This document shows positions 60,357-64,000 of a stretch of DNA of 64,000 nucleotides, in pieces. Origin of the DNA: Actinobacillus suis ATCC 33415 (GTDB lineage: Bacteria > Pseudomonadota > Gammaproteobacteria > Enterobacterales > Pasteurellaceae); NCBI RefSeq assembly GCF_000739435.1, contig NZ_CP009159.1, forward strand, positions 1,922,001 to 1,986,000. The letters run 5' to 3'. The translations under genes were made by a program, and so were the position numbers. The notes under the pieces are model-generated. The model was not told the origin of the DNA. It made no database searches and saw only the letters and a list, made by a program, of their open reading frames with translations. Numbering within the stretch: position 1 is the first letter of the stretch; the number at the start of each line of letters is the position of its first letter.

Positions 60357-61502
60357 TTATAACTTACTCAAATCCACTAACGCATCACGGGTGATGTCGC
60401 TGATTTTTTGGTTGCTGGTAAGGGTCATGGCAACGTGCATTTCTTTCTTGAAGATATCTAACATATTTTCTACACCGGCTTTGCCTGCTGCGCCAAGAGC
60501 GTAAACAAACGCACGTCCAAGCATCGTAGCATCCGCACCTAATGCGAGCATACGTACAATATCTAAGCCGTTACGAATACCTGAATCAGCAAGAATTTTA
60601 ATATCGCCTTTCACCGCATCAGCAATTGAAGGTAATGCTTTTGCTGTAGATAATGTACCGTCTAGCTGGCGACCACCGTGATTTGAAACCACAATACCAT
60701 CCGCACCGAAACGTACCGCATCTTTCGCATCTTCCGGATCTAAAATGCCTTTGATCACCATTGGACCATCCCAGAAATCACGAATCCATTCCAGATCTTT
60801 CCACGAAATTGACGGGTCGAAGTTCTCGCCTAACCACACGACGTAATCATCTAAACCTACCGCTTTACCGGTATAAGCTGAAACGTTACCAAGTGAATGT
60901 GGTTTTCCTCTAAGACCAACATCCCACGCCCAGAACGGATGCGTTACCGCTTGTAATGCACGGCGAATTTCTTTGTAATCGCCACTCATACCCGAATGAC
61001 GGTCACGATAACGAGCACCTGGTGTCGGCATATCCACGGTAAAGACTAAGGTTGAACAACCTGCCGCTTTGGCACGTTCTAACACGTGTTTCATAAAACC
61101 GCGGTCTTTTAACACATAAAGTTGGAACCACATTGGACGTTTAATTGCGGCGGTCACTTCTTCAATCGGACAAATTGATACCGTAGAAAGCGTGAACGGA
61201 ATGCCTTTATTTTCCGCTGCCTGTGCCGCCTGTACTTCACCACGGCGAGCATACATACCACAAGCACCTACCGGTGCAAGCACCGCCGGCATTGCCAGCT
61301 TTTCACCAAATAATTCAATTTCGGTATCAAGCTTCGACATATCTTTTAACACACGTTGACGTAATGCTAGATCGGCAAGATCAGTCACATTGCGCTCTAG
61401 GGTACGCTCAGCAAACGAACCGCCGTCCGCATAATGAAACATAAACGGAGGAACTCGACGGCGTGCTGCTTCACGATAATCATTGGCTGATGAAATAATC
61501 AT
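60357..61502 (-). CDS. lldD: Quinone-dependent L-lactate dehydrogenase
   Basis: LldD is the FMN enzyme oxidising L-lactate to pyruvate with electrons to quinone at the inner membrane. The 381-aa protein shows [22 protein letters not shown] at the N-terminus (quoted in part), the [13 protein letters not shown] block, and the FMN and catalytic motif [10 protein letters not shown]. Host lactate is a major carbon source for respiratory Pasteurellaceae. A dyad upstream suggests regulation. Confidence 0.95.
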   Translation of the reverse strand: MIISSANDYREAARRRVPPFMFHYADGGSFAERTLERNVTDLADLALRQRVLKDMSKLDTEIELFGEKLAMPAVLAPVGACGMYARRGEVQAAQAAENKGIPFTLSTVSICPIEEVTAAIKRPMWFQLYVLKDRGFMKHVLERAKAAGCSTLVFTVDMPTPGARYRDRHSGMSGDYKEIRRALQAVTHPFWAWDVGLRGKPHSLGNVSAYTGKAVGLDDYVVWLGENFDPSISWKDLEWIRDFWDGPMVIKGILDPEDAKDAVRFGADGIVVSNHGGRQLDGTLSTAKALPSIADAVKGDIKILADSGIRNGLDIVRMLALGADATMLGRAFVYALGAAGKAGVENMLDIFKKEMHVAMTLTSNQKISDITRDALVDLSKL

Positions 61503-61553
61503 TTTTACCTCTTTATTCTAAATATTATGGCCTTAATTAAAATGCGAATGGTT

Positions 61554-61581
61554 AACATTTAGATTCTAGATCAAAAATGTT
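61554..61581 (-). promoter_or_regulatory. Operator-like dyad upstream of lldD
   Basis: AACATTT (61554-61560) and AAATGTT (61575-61581) are perfect inverses; GAT/ATC pairing lies inside. It sits 52-79 bp before the lldD start and could bind a lactate-responsive regulator. Confidence 0.5.
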
Positions 61582-61669
61582 AGAGAAGATATAAAATGAT
61601 GTGAATTTTTTGTAAAAATGCGCCGAAGATCACACAAATTCTCGAAATGCGTTGGAAAGTAGGGAAAAA

Positions 61670-61730
61670 AAGCGGTCAATTTTGGTGATTTTTTTGCAAA
61701 TTGCAAAAGTCACACAAAAATTGACCGCTT
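61670..61730 (-). terminator. Uptake-signal dyad terminator after mqo
   Basis: AAGCGGTCAATTTT (from 61670) pairs with AAAATTGACCGCTT (ending 61730), directly after the mqo stop on the minus strand. Confidence 0.75.
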
Positions 61731-61735
61731 ATCCG

Positions 61736-63214
61736 TTAATTGAGGGTGAGTTTCAGACTTGAGGCAAAGCGTGCTTTAAGCTGTGTATAAAGTTCCGGCT
61801 CATTGCGTAACGCTTTATTGAAAGAAGGCATCATTTGTTCAAGTTTAGTCTGCCATTCTGGCAACTCATCAACAAAGCAGCGACAAATCACATCTAACAT
61901 TGCTTTTACCGAAGTGGAGGCGCCCGGAGATGCGCCAAGCAGCACCGCAAGCGAACCGTCTTGAGCGTGAATCACTTCCGTACCGAAACGCATATCGTTT
62001 TGACGAATCACCTGTACCCGCTGACCGGCAACTAACAAATCCCAATCTTCACTTTTCGCATTCGGCATAAACTCTCGTAACTCCGCCATACGTTGTTCTT
62101 TGGTTAACATCGCTTGTTTCACCAAATAATTGGCTAGTGGTAAGTTTTTAACGCCGGCAACCATCACCGAGCTAAAATTCGCCGGACGAATAGAGGTAAT
62201 TAAGTCGAAATGGCTGCCTTGTTTTAAGAATTTAGTCGTAAAACCGGCAAAAGGCCCGAACAATAATGTTTGCTTACCATTGATAAAACGGCTATCTAAG
62301 TGAGGCACGGACATTGGCGGCGCCCCTACTTTCGCTTTGCCATACACTTTAGCCTGATGCTGGGCAATCACTTGCGGATTGTTACACACCATAAATAAAC
62401 CGCTAACCGGAAAGCCGCCAATACTTTTCGCCTCGGCAATGCCGGATTTCTGTAACAAATGCAAACTACCGCCACCACAGCCGATAAACACAAATTTACT
62501 ACGATGTTTACGTAGCTGATTTGAAGCGTCAATCACGGAAATTTCCCATTCGCCATTCGGTAAGCGGACCAAATCTGAGACTTGATGATTTAAGTTTAGC
62601 TCCGCACCTTGCGAAGCTAAATAAGCGAATAGTTTACGAGTTAATGCCCCGAAATTGACATCGGTGCCTCCCGCCATATAACTGGCGGCAACCGGCTGGT
62701 TAGTGGGACGATCCGCCATCATCAACGGCATCCATTGTGCTAATTGCTCCGGCGCTTGGCTAAATTGCATCTCGGCAAAAAAATGATGTTGGGTTAATGC
62801 TTGATAGCGTTTTTTCAGAAACGCAACATCCGCCTCGCCCTGCACGAAACTGATATGTGGAATCGGCTGAATAAATTGCTGCGGCTGACTAATTTTTCCC
62901 GTTTCAACCAAGTAACTCCAAAGCTGTAACGACAACTGGAAATCTTCGAAAATTTTCAACGCGCGTTCGGTTTCAATTTCACCATTCGCTTGCTGTGCGG
63001 TGTAATTCAGCTCGCATAATGCTGCATGACCGGTGCCTGCATTGTGCCATTCATTTGAGCTTTCTAAGCCTACTGCCGATAATTTTTCAAAGACACTGAT
63101 GGTCTTGTGAGGTGCAAGTTCTTTTAACAACGTACCTAAGGTTCCGCTCATAATCCCAGCCCCAATTAAAGTGACATCCGAAAACGAGGAAACGGCAGAA
63201 GGCGAGTTACTCAT
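61736..63214 (-). CDS. mqo: Malate:quinone oxidoreductase
   Basis: Mqo is a peripheral membrane FAD enzyme oxidising malate to oxaloacetate with quinone. The 492-aa protein shows the FAD motif [50 protein letters not shown] in part, and a C-terminal GASPGASTS flavin-binding loop. It lies upstream of lldD; both feed the quinone pool. A CRP site and good -10 precede it. Confidence 0.95.
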   Translation of the reverse strand: MSNSPSAVSSFSDVTLIGAGIMSGTLGTLLKELAPHKTISVFEKLSAVGLESSNEWHNAGTGHAALCELNYTAQQANGEIETERALKIFEDFQLSLQLWSYLVETGKISQPQQFIQPIPHISFVQGEADVAFLKKRYQALTQHHFFAEMQFSQAPEQLAQWMPLMMADRPTNQPVAASYMAGGTDVNFGALTRKLFAYLASQGAELNLNHQVSDLVRLPNGEWEISVIDASNQLRKHRSKFVFIGCGGGSLHLLQKSGIAEAKSIGGFPVSGLFMVCNNPQVIAQHQAKVYGKAKVGAPPMSVPHLDSRFINGKQTLLFGPFAGFTTKFLKQGSHFDLITSIRPANFSSVMVAGVKNLPLANYLVKQAMLTKEQRMAELREFMPNAKSEDWDLLVAGQRVQVIRQNDMRFGTEVIHAQDGSLAVLLGASPGASTSVKAMLDVICRCFVDELPEWQTKLEQMMPSFNKALRNEPELYTQLKARFASSLKLTLN

Positions 63215-63252
63215 AACATTCCTTTATTAAATTATTGTTAAGTTTTTGTGAA

Positions 63253-63295
63253 ATTATACCGTGAAATAGGTATCAAAAATGTGAGCCAGATCACA
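63253..63295 (-). promoter_or_regulatory. Class II CRP promoter of mqo
   Basis: AAATGTGA-N6-TCACATTT, a perfect CRP palindrome, has its core at 63280-63295. On the minus strand TATAAT is at 63258-63253, so the CRP centre lies about 41.5 bp before the predicted start (near 63246). Confidence 0.85.
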
Positions 63296-63330
63296 TTTTT
63301 ATAAACTCTATGTAGAAATGAGGCAAAATA

Positions 63331-63375
63331 AAAGCGGTCTCTTTCGTGCAAAATTTTGCACAAAAATGACCGCTT
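63331..63375 (-). terminator. Uptake-signal dyad after the exported protein gene
   Basis: AAGCGGTC (from 63332) faces GACCGCTT (to 63375), with a central GTGCAAAATTTTGCAC palindrome. Confidence 0.7.
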
Positions 63376-63391
63376 ATAAAGGGTTAATACG

Positions 63392-63901
63392 TTATAGATC
63401 GTCAATCAAGCTATTCGCCTTTTTCGGTTGATAGCGTAGATTTAATTGTGCCGGTACGCTAGTCTGCCCTTGTGGGGTTTGCACTTTCGCCGCCGGAATG
63501 AAGATCAAGCGGATGCTGTCGTCATCAAACACCATAAACCATTTTTGATCGGTTGGTAACACTTGCCCTAATTTGATATTGCCGGAAATTTGTGTTGGTT
63601 CACCGTATTTCTGACGTAAGCCTTGGCTGACACGATCTCGTTCATGCGCCGCCAGCACTAGATTGATTAATTCTAACTTCTGATCGGCAAAACGAATAAT
63701 GGCTTTTATCGGCTGTTCGGCAAACTTAAACTGATTACAGCGCCAAACATTATTCGCTTCAAGTTCTTCCCACACGCTCTGACATAATTTGCTCTTACGC
63801 ACTTCATCAATTGAACTGCCAAATTTTAGATCTTTATAGCCTTCTGCCGCCAAAACATTTAAAGAGAATAGGCTGATTAATAACATTAGATATTTTTTCA
63901 T
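63392..63901 (-). CDS. Exported protein of unknown function
   Basis: The 169-aa protein has a Sec signal peptide (to NVLAA before EGYKDL), two cysteines in the mature part (SKLCQSV and VWRCNQF) that could form a disulfide, and a KFGSSIDEVRKS opening seen in several small Pasteurellaceae periplasmic proteins. The C-terminus is Pro/Gln-rich and polar. I do not recognise a function. GGATTCC, a weak ribosome-binding site, precedes the ATG. Confidence 0.8.
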   Translation of the reverse strand: MKKYLMLLISLFSLNVLAAEGYKDLKFGSSIDEVRKSKLCQSVWEELEANNVWRCNQFKFAEQPIKAIIRFADQKLELINLVLAAHERDRVSQGLRQKYGEPTQISGNIKLGQVLPTDQKWFMVFDDDSIRLIFIPAAKVQTPQGQTSVPAQLNLRYQPKKANSLIDDL

Positions 63902-63914
63902 TGGAATCCTCAGT

Positions 63915-63958
63915 AAGCGGTCAAATTTGCAAAAAATTTTACAAAATCAACCGCTTGT
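63915..63958. repeat. Inverted uptake-signal pair at the window end
   Basis: AAGCGGTCAAATTTGCA (from 63915) faces ACCGCTTGT (63950-63958). It lies upstream of the exported-protein gene, probably ending a gene to the right of the window. Confidence 0.6.
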
Positions 63959-64000
63959 CTATTAGGGCTATACCCTATTTACATTCAAAGCTGGTAGCTT

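Overview
The window is a chromosomal segment of a Pasteurellaceae bacterium, most likely Actinobacillus sensu stricto (the A. pleuropneumoniae / suis / equuli group). The main evidence is the DNA-uptake word ACAAGCGGT, which recurs throughout, often as inverted pairs between genes that look like shared terminators. Gene content (selAB, split ccmGHI, mglBAC, tmRNA tag ANDEQYALAA) agrees. The species cannot be fixed from sequence alone.

Layout. 0-6 kb: selA-selB-rsmB-trkA, a tightly overlapping operon. 6-17.5 kb: housekeeping genes fumC, prmA, tldD, tilS, tpx, plsC, a sufI-like gene, accA and pdxY, with a TacT/TacA-type toxin-antitoxin pair between prmA and tldD and a lone tRNA-Thr. 17.5-18.7 kb: a GT80-type sialyltransferase gene. 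19-20.7 kb: the tRNA(Thr-Tyr-Gly-Thr)-tuf operon. 21-31 kb: coaA, ccmGHI, mogA, glnB, lspA-ispH-sdhE, a PACE-type exporter, a glycine-zipper protein, two regulators, a nitroreductase and an alcohol dehydrogenase. 31.3-34.7 kb: an AT-rich defence-like operon (C5 cytosine methyltransferase, GHKL ATPase fused to a PD-(D/E)XK nuclease, Vsr). 35-45.5 kb: acpH, a flavin-binding protein, a Kef-type antiporter, a patatin, CRP-controlled mglBAC, rpoH and an OPA-family transporter. 45.7-46.5 kb: ssrA followed by relics of a mobile element (operator cluster and promoter, truncated integrase-like start, IS1016-like remnant).

The most distinctive region is 46.5-60.3 kb. A LysR-type regulator sits beside four transcription units whose promoters share one architecture: a TTGAA-N5-TTCAA dyad, exactly 23 bp, a weak -35 (TAATCA), exactly 17 bp, and a -10 (TATAAT or TATACT). 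The dyad centre lies near -65, the classic LysR recognition position. The four units encode an aldo-keto reductase, at least four alpha/beta hydrolases (one frameshifted by an 8-bp tandem duplication), a Gfo/Idh oxidoreductase, a cupin-carboxymuconolactone decarboxylase fusion, a DMT transporter, an NmrA-like protein, an exported flavodoxin and a cytochrome-like DUF4405 membrane protein. Six products carry Sec signal peptides, so this looks like an envelope-located ester-hydrolysis and redox regulon. The block is also rich in the Haemophilus-type uptake word AAGTGCGGT and in TGTAGGG-type inverted repeats, suggesting transfer from another Pasteurellaceae lineage. It ends in a deletion scar joining half a Bcr/CflA transporter to half a LysR gene.

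60-64 kb: the quinone-linked dehydrogenases lldD and mqo (mqo under a near-perfect class II CRP promoter) and a small exported protein of unknown function.
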